A DNA stretch of 64,000 nucleotides from Cryoendolithus antarcticus (taxonomy: Eukaryota > Ascomycota > Dothideomycetes > Cladosporiales > Cladosporiaceae). The translations under genes were made by a program, and so were the position numbers. Where the stretch lies: NCBI GenBank assembly GCA_002077065.1, contig NAJO01000003.1, forward strand, positions 248,001 through 312,000. The letters are read 5' to 3'. The notes under the pieces were generated by a model. The model did no database searches, had not been told where the DNA came from, and was given only the letters and a program-made list of their open reading frames with translations. This document shows, piece after piece, positions 53,477 through 63,036 of this stretch; within the stretch, counting starts at the first letter, position 1; every line of letters begins with the position of its first letter.

Positions 53477-55116
53477 TGCGACTGTTGCAGAGAGTGTGGT
53501 CGGGTGTGCGGCGCAGTCGTTGTTGTCGACTGGATTCAGAGGGAAGCTTGCGAAGGAGGCGAACTCGGATGCTCACGGACTAGAGATGCTGTGCGCGGGG
53601 CGAAGGTATAGGGACCGGTCGGCAAAGAATGCTATTGATGATGAGAGTTCGCGGTGCGCTGTGTGATGTGTCTCATGACTGGGAGATCACGGAGATCTTA
53701 TAATGAGACTGTCGACACCTCACGAGATCCCTTCGCTTGGCCATCCCAGCGCCCTTGCGATAGGTGGTGTGCATGGCGTGTCGTCTAGCTGCATCGAGGC
53801 TCTGTGAGAGTTGCAGCTACGTCGAACTATGCAGGTGGATCCCCACCAAAGTTCGGGTCTAGCATTGCTATGCCGGGGTTAGAGACCGGAGAATCAGGCC
53901 GACCGCTGGCATCAATCGGCCCGTTGGGCATGCCAGCCACTCACGTGCGAGGAATTGGCAGCAATATGGGTCCTCTTTGGTGCCCATGGAGTCCCGCGGT
54001 GGACATCATGGGGAGGACTAGCGGCCGCTTGCGTGATCTCGACTCCTGGGGTTGAGCGGTCGAGTGTTTGGTGCAAGCACGAATGACACACGATGTGATG
54101 GCCGGGGACTGTGCGCGGTCGGCACGTTGGGCGCGGATGATCGCCACACGGTGCTCCTCTGCCTCATCGATACCACAGCTTCATCGGCACCGCTCCGTCC
54201 GAATCGATACTGTATTGCTTACGATGCTCGGTCGATCTCCAGGGCTCGCACACATCAACAGCTCACGAGATCTCCCCCGCGCTGTGAGCTTCAAAGCGCA
54301 TACTGCAATCAAGCTCCAATGACTGTCGTTAAATCTGCATGAGGTAGCCAAACCAGACATCGGGGAAACATCCTGGAGCTCCACGATAGGCTAGGAGAAA
54401 CTCTCTGCAGTGGGCGACGAGAAATGCCAAGCTAGAAGTCGTTCTAGCGTGCTTCCAGAATATTTCCCCAACCAAAGCATGATCGACTTCGGCCCTTCTC
54501 CGCATCATCTCTTGGCCGTCAAACCCCGCCATAGATCAAACTCAGTCTGGACTGCATTGATGATGTGCTGCGGTGTGGAAGTTGCCGGAGCAAGTCGAGG
54601 CGGCCCAGCATTTGTGCGCGCGGTCCGCAGAGGTCATCGCCATGCAGCTCTATGCGCTGATGACCAGTAGATGCTGGTCTGGTTACAAGGGCGGACGTTC
54701 CTCGGACGCACTTGGAATACTAGTTCCTCACGCACGGAGCCGGAGGAGGCCCGAGCTGGAAACACTATCCACTCCACGCCTCTATTCCATACGCTCCTCC
54801 ACTTCGTAATCACCGCGCATGGCACGAGGCGCTCAACGAGACGCCGTCAAACGCAAGTATAACGAGTCGATTGGCGGATCTGCTGGGAAGCGGGCAATAG
54901 CGACGCGATCACGACTGGGGGCCTCGAACGATCGGGAGCATGCAGTCATCAACACGAAGGAGCGCAATGCTGAAGGCGTCGAATGTACCAAATAGGTGAG
55001 ACGAATGGATTGTCTCTCATCGGACAGCGATATGTAGACCCGACGATTGGCGCGGGTGCAGCTAAACTGGCCAGGAACGCGTCAGCTACGGGCTGAATAG
55101 AAGAGCAACGGCAGCG
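53477..55116. other. Long intergenic region, no gene recognised
   Basis: About 1.6 kb, the largest gene-free stretch. Only short overlapping frames are present. A 58-codon frame at 54819-54995 (MARGAQRDAVKRKYNES...) is basic and begins at a plausible ATG but has no further support. The region contains the permease promoter and, on the far side, the 3' end of the next minus-strand gene. Confidence 0.45.
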
Positions 55117-56631
55117 TCACCTGCTGCCATGCGCCTCCAATATGACTCGCCGTTTGCCCTCCCTCCTGGGCTTCACAATGCTCCCTTTTCTATCTGGCTC
55201 ACTGTTCGCCAAAGCCTGCTCTTGTATCGCTTCTTCGTCATTATACTCAGCCCATTTCCGCCTGCACGACTCCGGATGAAAGAGGTCTTTCATACCAAGT
55301 ACGCAACGCTCTTCATAACTGTCCCATAGCAGCGAATTGCGGAAGGTTCTGCTCTTGCCGTTGAAGCGGTAGAAACATTGCTCCAACGCATCTGCGACCA
55401 TGGTTTCCCATCTCGGCGAGTGGCCCTGGTCTGTCCACAACATCTCGTGATTGATCAGGATCTTCCAGAGTCCGCGGAGGAACTCCCGAAGAGATTCTGG
55501 GCTACCTAGTGTCGCAAGAGGATCCTTCTCATCAACGTTGGAATGCGAGTCACAAGCGGTCATGATGTCTGCCTCTTCGAAACGGGTGGTGTCGCATCTG
55601 GGGAGTGCCAGCCCGTTCTTCTCTACCTCAGCCCAGGCACCGGTCCCTAGTTGTGGATAGAAGAATGGTTCGAACATCATGATCTCTGAGTGGTGTTCGT
55701 GGTCTTTGCAAGTCTCGATAAGCAACCTGTTCCAGCTTCCTGTGTTCATGTACTTCGGTCTCGGTTGTAGAAACTTCCTACATCGGCCGCGAGCACGATT
55801 CTCCCACGATCGGTCAATGACACAGTCCGTCAGATTGCAGACTGGGGAGCCCGCTTCTCGCAATGCAAAGAGCATATTAAGGTACAGATAGCCAGTCAAA
55901 GTCGATTGGGTAATGCAGACAAGGCCACTCTCCAACCCACAGCACCCATCATATTCGCTTGTCCAGGGTATCAGGTGGACCTGCGGGTGATGGGCGAGCA
56001 GAAATAGAGTGTCCATATGTTGTAGGTGTGGAGGATCTGACTTCTTGCGCTCAGTCTGCCTCTCATGCAGCGGCGTCAACACAAGCGCACCCTCCATCAT
56101 CACGCCTTTGATGGTGTCCGTCCAATCTCCTACCCAACGATCCCGCGCACGATCCCTAGCCGTAGCAGAACCTGGATCGCCGGAATCATCGACTTCGGAC
56201 CATTGCTTGTCCCCAAGGATCCACTCATCGATGTACTGCGTACTTCGCCTGAGCCCAAGGGCCCCATTGAAGTTGTCGTTGCGCTTGCTCCATGTTTCAC
56301 GCTGGGCATCGGAGAAGACCTTCTTAGTCTCTATGACTTTGCCTGGTTTTGCCTTAGGCAGTATTACTTCACTGTCGTTGTCGGATCTTCTGTCTGGCTT
56401 CTTCCAAGTCGCAGCGCGTCGACGATACTCGGCAGGAGTCGCATACTTCTTCCGTTCGACTGCAGCGTACGTACGAACGTTGTCCGCAAATGCACGTGCG
56501 AAGGATAGTATCGCGACTCGCTGATCTGGCTTGTCAAGCCCATATATATCGGGATCACTGCCCGGCATCTCGATGTAGTGGAAGTGGGAGACTAGCGTAT
56601 TCCAGGGGATGTTGTGGGCTTGATGCGCCAT
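55117..56631 (-). CDS. Unrecognised 504-residue protein
   Basis: Intronless frame with normal codon use. It begins MAHQAHNIPWNTLVSHFHYIEMPGS, has a Lys/Arg-rich stretch (about 60-110), and a central region rich in Cys and Trp (EYDGCCGLESGLVCITQS, ALREAGSPVCNLTDCVIDRSWENR). It then contains repeated Trp/Leu blocks and a basic C-terminus (KPRREGKRRVILEAHGSR). The pattern ILSQSTL-TGYLYLNMLFALREAGSP is reminiscent of HET-family or other STAND-type effector regions where surface motifs follow WIDQ-like blocks, but no HET signature is found. No function offered. Confidence 0.7.
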   Translation of the reverse strand: MAHQAHNIPWNTLVSHFHYIEMPGSDPDIYGLDKPDQRVAILSFARAFADNVRTYAAVERKKYATPAEYRRRAATWKKPDRRSDNDSEVILPKAKPGKVIETKKVFSDAQRETWSKRNDNFNGALGLRRSTQYIDEWILGDKQWSEVDDSGDPGSATARDRARDRWVGDWTDTIKGVMMEGALVLTPLHERQTERKKSDPPHLQHMDTLFLLAHHPQVHLIPWTSEYDGCCGLESGLVCITQSTLTGYLYLNMLFALREAGSPVCNLTDCVIDRSWENRARGRCRKFLQPRPKYMNTGSWNRLLIETCKDHEHHSEIMMFEPFFYPQLGTGAWAEVEKNGLALPRCDTTRFEEADIMTACDSHSNVDEKDPLATLGSPESLREFLRGLWKILINHEMLWTDQGHSPRWETMVADALEQCFYRFNGKSRTFRNSLLWDSYEERCVLGMKDLFHPESCRRKWAEYNDEEAIQEQALANSEPDRKGSIVKPRREGKRRVILEAHGSR

Positions 56632-57147
56632 CTCGCTGGAGCTGTAGCTTCGATGTAGGAGACCGTAGGAAAGAGACGCTTGGAAGCAGTACGAGTGCTT
56701 GCTACATACCTACATGGCTACATGTATTGCTAATGTGCAGACTGCGCCGCATACCAGCACAGCCTCGACTGAGTAACCGGCGGTTAAGTCATTCACGATG
56801 AGCCATCGATGCTGCAGCAACTTCGATCAATAGAATATCGTGCTCCTCACCAGTCATCTACTGCCTTTGATGGATGTCGGAGGATGTCCTGTGCCACACG
56901 TGAAGATTATTGAAGATGACGCTGATGTAAGGTTTGGTTGTGGCAGGCTCGGGGAACTCGGGAGCAATTCCGCTGTATGTACTTACACTGAAGGCAGCGA
57001 CTTTGGATGGGCAGCTCAGGCAGATGAAGCGATTCAGTCCCTATTGAAGCATCATAGCTAGCTGTATTCGATCTTCGCTTCAACAGATTGTTCAGTGCAC
57101 TCCGGACCACCACACCGATCCGCCTTTCTTGCTCTGGACTCGTTGCC
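56632..57147. other. Divergent intergenic region upstream of VPS60
   Basis: About 515 bases, no gene recognised. It holds the promoters of the 504-residue protein and VPS60. Confidence 0.45.
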
Positions 57148-57842
57148 ATGAATCGATTATTCGGCGCGAAGTCCAACGCGCCAAAACCTACCCTCAACTC
57201 GGCCATATCTAATGTGAGATCAGTCCATATGAGACGCTCGGACGTAGACTGACAAAAGAGCAGGTTGATACCCGCATCGAATCGATCGACGTGAAGCTTG
57301 CCAAGCTGAATGCTGAGCTCTCAACGCATCAACAGCGCCTATCTCGTATGCGCGATGGTCCGGGCAAGACGGCGATCAAGCAGAAAGCCATCAAGATCCT
57401 CCAGCAGCGCAAGATGTACGAGTCCCAAAAGGACCAACTCCAGCAACAAAGCTGGAACATGGAGCAGGCAGGCATGATGCAGGACAATCTCAAGAACACC
57501 ATGGCCACAGTAGACGCCATGAAGACGACTCAGAAGGAACTCAAGAAGCAATATGGCAAGGTCGACATCGACAAGATCGAGAGGATGCAGGACGAGATGG
57601 CTGATCTCATGGACATCGGCAATGACATACAGGAGAGCATAAGTCGGAGTTATGAGGTACCGGAGGATGTTGATGAGGCCGAGCTGGATGCCGAATTGGA
57701 GGCGCTTGGGGAGGAGGTCGACTTCGGAGCTGAGGGGATTGGAGAGGGGGAGATGCCAAGTTATCTACAGGACTCTGGAGGAGTGCCGTCGTTCATTGAT
57801 GAGGCGCCCGTTGCCGGCAAGGCAAAAGAGGCGGCGCAATAA
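57148..57842 (+). CDS. VPS60: ESCRT-III-type SNF7 protein Vps60 (CHMP5)
   Basis: Two exons, 57148-57213 and 57264-57842, with a 50 bp intron. The first exon encodes MNRLFGAKSNAPKPTLNSAISN, typical of Vps60, and the splice gives NVDTRIESIDVKLAKLNAEL. A Snf7 helical core follows (QRKMYESQKDQLQQQSWNMEQ; MATVDAMKTTQKELKKQYGKVDIDKIE), then an acidic C-terminal region with the MIM-like DVDEAELDAELEALGEEVD and a short tail ending PSFIDEAP. About 214 residues, as expected. Acts in multivesicular body sorting with Vta1 and Vps4 at endosomes. Confidence 0.94.
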
Positions 57843-58042
57843 GGGCTGCAAGTAATGGCGGCTCACCTGAAGAGCTTCTGATCACGTGGTCTTGTTTCGA
57901 AAGTAGTGGAAGGAGCGAGCAGTGTAAGGTGTTTGCGCATGCAGGGTCCCTGCTTCACTTTGTTTGCTTCGACGCTTCACTCCGACATCACTCAGTCGTA
58001 CAAGATCCGAGGACCGGACATCCAACTTGCCACAAACTCCAA

Positions 58043-60426
58043 ATGGCTATGCCGAACATGGCCACGCCAGACATAAAGGGCCTGAGCATTAACGATGCTA
58101 CCGGACATATCCAAACGCAATACAGAGGTTACAACGCTGTTTTCAGCGAAAAGGAGAGTTATGGACCGTCACTGAAGACTTTGGACTCGCTCGTTCCCAC
58201 GAAGGTCTCGGAACTGGTAGCCGGACAACGACATGCAGGTCGTCGACTGCGACTTCGGACGCTAAGTACGACGTACGGCAAAGGAGTGTATTTGACTTGT
58301 CGTGGAGACGAGGACATCCTAGTGTGGTCCCTAGTCTCCTATCCTTTCGGCCGCACATCTACAACGTTACCGGTCGGCACTCTCATTGAGATCAGGGAGC
58401 CAGCGTTCCACAAGGCTGAGAACGGCAAACTGGCAATCTGCGTCTGGCATCCGACAGACATGTTCTTCTGCCTCCAGTAAATCCTCGGGGGACATGTATC
58501 CGACCACGTTGCATGCGCAATACCGAACATGCTAGATTGTATGGGTTTCGGTAACGCAGCTCTGCTGAAAAACGCTCCTCTGGCAGCTGCACATTTGTAC
58601 GAGCCACACCCAGGGTCTGAATACGTTGTACTGACTGTCTTTCAGCTACAGATGCGCCAGAGTGTCTGCATCAAACGCTGCTGATCACGACAAAGCAATG
58701 GTCAAAGAAGCTTTTGCTTACATTCGCTGCAACCACTACGGAGATGCGCTTCAGACCCTCAGCACTACCAAAGCCGCCACACCCGGAAACGGCGCGCAAC
58801 TCCTTCGCCTTATCTACGCTGCATTGACCAGGATGGAGGACTGGGGATTAGCTCATAGAAAGGCGCGTGAGTTGGAGACGATTGATCCGGATCGCACTAG
58901 ACAGCTCGGTCTTGTTCCAGAAACCCAGAAGCGTCTCAATGAGCACCTCCTCGGCGACTATGACATCGATGGCCTTGTGCAGAAAGCCGACCGAGCGATC
59001 ACAATCCATGACATCGCAGAGATACGCGGCTGGGATTGAGCAGCGCACCGGCGCATTGTCCGGTATCGGGCTGTTCTTGAAGTCGAGTGCCTTTCCGGGA
59101 AGCCTCTTACTTGTTGAGAAAGCATTCGCGCTTACGCAGCCGGGAGAGCATGCCGGTAGCGAGAACCTCAGGCACACGAACCCTCGCCACCCAGCAATCA
59201 AGAACAGATTGATGACTTTGCTTGACAAGTTGGCAGACAAGGCTGTGACCGAGCCGGCACATCTCCGTGATCTGTTCAGCTTGTGCAGTGGAGCTCGTGA
59301 TGGTCCACCTGTCAAAGTCAGCGGAACGCCTACGTTCGAAACGTATGTTGCTCAGATGCACGCTCCTTGGTCCGTACACTGACACATTCGCAGCGATAGG
59401 GCACAACGAATCCACATCCGTAACGCTCACTCAACGTTCGTTGGCGCATGCCATGTGCAACACGACGTATTCGATCCCAGCTGTCCAGACGAGCACGTAA
59501 TCAAGTGGTCATTCAAGCCCGAACAGCAGTGCCTTGGCATCTGGCTCGAAGGACCCCGCTTCAACCACTCATGTGTGCCTAATGCTCAGTGGAGCTGGAT
59601 CAGCAACGTCATGGTCGTGCGCGCCGCACGCCCACTCGCTGCGGACGAGGAGCTGACCATCTCCTACGCTCCTCCCAATCAGACCTTCGACGAGCGTTTG
59701 AAAAGTCTCGCCGAAAACGGTTTCGTGTGCCATTGCCCGCTGTGCGAACCCGAATGCGAGCTCACCCTCACTCAGATCTCCTCGCGCAGGATCCTCGACA
59801 AGCTCGACATACGCATTGCGAATCTTCCCAGCCTGGACTTGGCAAAGCACAGCAAGACCACCCTCCGTACCTTCCACAACCACTTGCACCTCGCCTATCC
59901 CTCCAAACTCTACGCAGACCAGGCTCTACCTGCACCATGCCTCTCTGGACCGCTGTTGAATCTGGCTCACATGACTCTGGGCCCGAGCATCCCCGCCTGG
60001 AATCGCGCCTCCGCAAGCGCGCGAGCCAAAGCCTCTAACTACCTGCACGCATGTCTGTCCCTCGCCCTACAGGTCCACATTGCCTACGCGAAATCCTCAT
60101 CGTACTGTGAGATCATTCATGGTCCGCACAGCTGCGCACGTTTCGTCGGTATACACACGCTCATAGCACTGGCCGAACTTGCGCATCTCTCCCCTGTTCC
60201 CAAGGAGAAGGCGAGGTGCCCATCATTGAAGTACTGTGCGAAGGCTATGTATCTCATCTGCTATGGCGAAAGTGTTTCCTTCCAGCGCAAGCATCAGGCC
60301 TATGCTTGCAAGGACGATAAGCCAGAAAATGGTAAGAAGCCAGGAGAGGAGGAGTGGGTGAAATGTGTGAAACAGGCAGAGGAGAAGGGCAAGGCAGCGT
60401 GGGAATTCTGCAAGAGCGAGAAGTAG
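58043..60426 (+). CDS. TPR-SET domain protein with a one-base frameshift
   Basis: Exons about 58043-58476, 58646-59342 and 59394-60426, introns 169 and 51 bp. The first part matches the N-terminal region of fungal TPR-SET proteins (VPVGTLIEIREP-like segment), the second gives TPR-like helices (EAFAYIRCNHYGDALQTL). After HDIA near 59015 the frame must shift by one base to continue as DYAAGIEQRTGALSGIGLF and LLLVEKAFAL, so the frame as read is broken in exon 2. The SET core follows: FNHSCVPNAQWSW, EELTISY, and a post-SET Cys cluster CHCPLCEPEC. SET proteins methylate lysines; targets of this TPR type are mostly unknown. The shift may be a real mutation or a sequencing error. An upstream in-frame ATG at 57929 is an alternative start. 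Confidence 0.8.
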
Positions 60427-60558
60427 TGGGAAACACCATGGTGCGGTCAAGTCAAGTTGAGTGGCACGGTGGCACGTTTGTGCGGTCAGCCCAAGTCGGC
60501 GTCCGTTACTGCCCAGAGCAGGACTGCTCATGCTTCATAGGATCCGCAAGAGATCAGT

Positions 60559-61542
60559 CTAGTCTTGAGTATCGGGTGGCAGCTCTTCTCTGTTTGCCCT
60601 TGTTCCTCGTGTGCTATCGACTTCCTGCGCAGCATCCTTCCTACGTCCGACGGGCCGTCCGACAAAAGTTCCCGCCCACACTCTGACCCTTTCCGCTTTC
60701 CTCGCCATCTCCGCTTCCAAGCTCAGTTCGTTGACTATCTTCACTACAGCCGTAACACCCGCTCCTACCCGCCACCTCGGCAGCGTCTGCCCGTACACGC
60801 AGTTCCTGAACACACTCAATGCAACATTTCGCACAATCACCACATCACCAGCCTGTAGCCCCGATAGAGAAGTACGCAGCTCGCTGTCTTCGCCTCCATA
60901 CTTAGCTTGCGAATCAGCAGGTTGCAGCCAGCAGCTAATGCTGAAGCCTGCGCGCGTTTCGTCGCCGAGCAGAAGATCTATGACTTCCATCTCCCTACCT
61001 GGGTGACGCCTAAGCCGCACAGTCCTCGTGGGCGACAGCGAGATGACTGCGCAGAGTAGGTTCACCGTCGGAGTCTGGGGATGCAGCGATAGTAGAGTGG
61101 CTGGGCTAGGAAGTCCTCGAAGGTCTGCAATGCTCAGCGCGGACTGTAGACCATTCGCGGTGAGTGATCCTGACTGGACGACCGTGGGCGACGGCATTGT
61201 TGACGAAAAGCTAGTCGCGGTCATGAAAGTGGCGTCTGTCACGTCTGTGGCTACCATACTAGGGTCCTGCAGGATCGCGAAGGAGTGATCCATGAAATCT
61301 GCGTCCTCGAGGTCGGGGATCAGGGCGCCGATCTCTGATGGGAGATCAGACCCGTCGACTAAGGCTTGCTCGCGGACATCTGGTGCGGCCATATCCACAG
61401 CTCGCCATCTGACCGTCGGTGCTGAGGAGCCAAGTTGCGCCCTGTTGCGGGACAGGTCGCTTGCAGACATTAAAGTCGCTTCACTCCAGTCCAGTCGCTC
61501 GGCTTCCGGTGCACCAGTGAGGAAAATGCAGCGGCTTGCCAT
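60559..61542 (-). CDS. Hypothetical protein with OB-fold-like domain
   Basis: Intronless, 327 residues from the ATG at 61542 (MASRCIFLTGAPEAERL); an in-frame ATG 16 codons upstream also exists. The N-terminal 150 residues look disordered and Ser/Thr-rich with acidic patches. The C-terminal part (about 150-300) reads like an OB-fold of the RPA70/MEIOB kind: strands around TVNLLCAVISLSPTRTVRL, MEVIDLLLGDET, ISCWLQP, then LQAGDVVIVRNVALSVFRNCVYGQ and WRVGAGVTAVVKI. That order of a core strand, a GD-type turn and a paired VxIRNV strand is usual in single-stranded-DNA-binding OB domains. Role in meiosis or DNA repair is a guess only. It converges on the TPR-SET gene. Confidence 0.72.
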   Translation of the reverse strand: MASRCIFLTGAPEAERLDWSEATLMSASDLSRNRAQLGSSAPTVRWRAVDMAAPDVREQALVDGSDLPSEIGALIPDLEDADFMDHSFAILQDPSMVATDVTDATFMTATSFSSTMPSPTVVQSGSLTANGLQSALSIADLRGLPSPATLLSLHPQTPTVNLLCAVISLSPTRTVRLRRHPGREMEVIDLLLGDETRAGFSISCWLQPADSQAKYGGEDSELRTSLSGLQAGDVVIVRNVALSVFRNCVYGQTLPRWRVGAGVTAVVKIVNELSLEAEMARKAERVRVWAGTFVGRPVGRRKDAAQEVDSTRGTRANREELPPDTQD

Positions 61543-62288
61543 CGTTGTCTTGATTCTGGAATAGACACAATCACAGTATTCACCTCGCACCTATGGTACC
61601 AACATTCTTGCCGTTATTGGCTTCTATACACTTGGCAACGATGCGGCAAGGTCATTGACGACGTTTATAGCATTGTGACTCCGAGCCACATCCAAGCGCA
61701 CATCAACGCTGCTGTTCGACGTGAGTGCTGCGTTAGCTGGTCTGTCGTCGTACATTTCAAGTATATACGCAGGCTGTGCGTAGGAGAGGGGCTAAGATTC
61801 CCGTGTGGTTCGAGTGTGTACAGTCAGCGTGTTGATTGGCCGGCTACATCCGGCGCTAGTATTCTGGCGGTTTTATCAAATCCGTCAAGCTTGATCAGGG
61901 AGCTTGATCAGAGCCATCAAGCTTGATCAAATCGTCGCTCGAGATGCCTACTTGGCGACGCATCTCACAGACGCATCTCCAGCATTCGCAACATCAGCTA
62001 TCACATCAAGACATGATTGCACACACCTCTTCGGAATGCAATGGATTATCTTTCAATCCCGAAACCCATATCCTCCTATGGACAGGCTTGATTGCTCATC
62101 AAGCTCGACTGAGCTCCTCTTGCGGATCAAATATGAACTCCGCGTCTCGGACTCGCATCACAGACACTCACTTCACGTATGCGAGTGCTGTGCTCTGCTC
62201 GCGCGAAACGCATCTCTGCGTAGACCTAGTATAAGACAGCCCCGTTCCCTTTCCCTCCTCTCCCCTCCTCCCCTACATCCACCTCACC
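61543..62288. other. Divergent intergenic region with short palindromic repeats
   Basis: About 745 bases. Holds three copies of a 10-mer (listed separately) and no recognisable gene. Confidence 0.5.
61885..61930 (+). repeat. Three copies of AGCTTGATCA within 45 bp
   Basis: Copies at 61888-61897, 61901-61910 and 61920-61929. The first and third extend to the 10-bp palindrome TCAAGCTTGA (61885-61894 and 61917-61926), and all contain the palindrome TGATCA. The array lies about 345 bp from the OB-fold gene start and 360 bp from the downstream gene start, in a shared promoter. Confidence 0.75.
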
Positions 62289-62939
62289 ATGTCTCTCTCG
62301 CCTCCCCACCCAACCACCCAATCCCTCTCCCTCTCCTTCACCCTCCCCTCCCGCCACAAAACCCACCTCACCATAACAACCCACCCCAACACCTCCCCTT
62401 CAACAGTGGGTCATCCTCTGCTCTTCCCCACGAAGGCCTTCCCACGGGAGGTCTACTTGGATTTTCCCGTTACGACGGCGAAGCTACATTGCACAGAGGA
62501 CGTAGGCTACGCAGCGACCTACGGCTGGATCCAGTTTATCTATCAGGACTTCAAGGGGTCAGAAGTTGAGACGAAATGGGAGCACGATCCACTGCCTATC
62601 ACGGAGGGCTCAGGGTCGCCATTCATCTGGTTTGGGCCCGAGGCGCAGTTGTTCGATGCGCCGTTCCGGTCTGATCGGAGCGAGAGGTTGGACTGGACGT
62701 GTCATTCGTTTCTGGCGTACTTGGAGGATGCAGTGATGACGAAGACGATCAAGCCGGTGCTGGGGTTTGAGTGGGGGTATGTGATGAACGCTGGGAAGGT
62801 GACGGTGAAGGAGCTTAAGTTACTGGATGTTGGGCCGACGTGGGAGAAGCAGCGAGGGCTGCTAGAAGGGAAGTTCCGGGAGTGGAAGTATGAGACCTTT
62901 GATGGGAAGACGAACGTTGTGATGGGTGAAGCGACTTGA
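62289..62939 (+). CDS. Unrecognised hypothetical protein
   Basis: Intronless, 216 residues. The first 40 residues are Ser/Pro/Thr/His-rich; the rest looks folded, with Trp- and aromatic-rich blocks (GYAATYGWIQFIYQDFKG, SPFIWFGPEAQLFDAPFR, LDWTCHSFLAYLEDA, FEWGYVMNAGKV). No signal peptide or membrane helix. Codon use and length support a real gene. The family is not recognised. Confidence 0.7.
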   Translation: MSLSPPHPTTQSLSLSFTLPSRHKTHLTITTHPNTSPSTVGHPLLFPTKAFPREVYLDFPVTTAKLHCTEDVGYAATYGWIQFIYQDFKGSEVETKWEHDPLPITEGSGSPFIWFGPEAQLFDAPFRSDRSERLDWTCHSFLAYLEDAVMTKTIKPVLGFEWGYVMNAGKVTVKELKLLDVGPTWEKQRGLLEGKFREWKYETFDGKTNVVMGEAT

Positions 62940-63036
62940 TTCTGACACTCTTCTATACGCCAGCCATGTATGAACGCTCTATGTCGATGTCTATATGCAT
63001 TGTAGACCCCGACCTTTGCCACCCAAACACACAGTT

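Noticed and set aside
51886..53611. Two long plus-strand frames (283 and 242 codons)
   Set aside because: They lie antisense to the intact FucP-type permease, and their acidic, hydrophilic composition is what the reverse strand of GC3-rich membrane-protein codons gives.
54819..54995. 58-codon frame MARGAQRD...
   Set aside because: Too short, no homology-like feature, lies in a region with many random frames.
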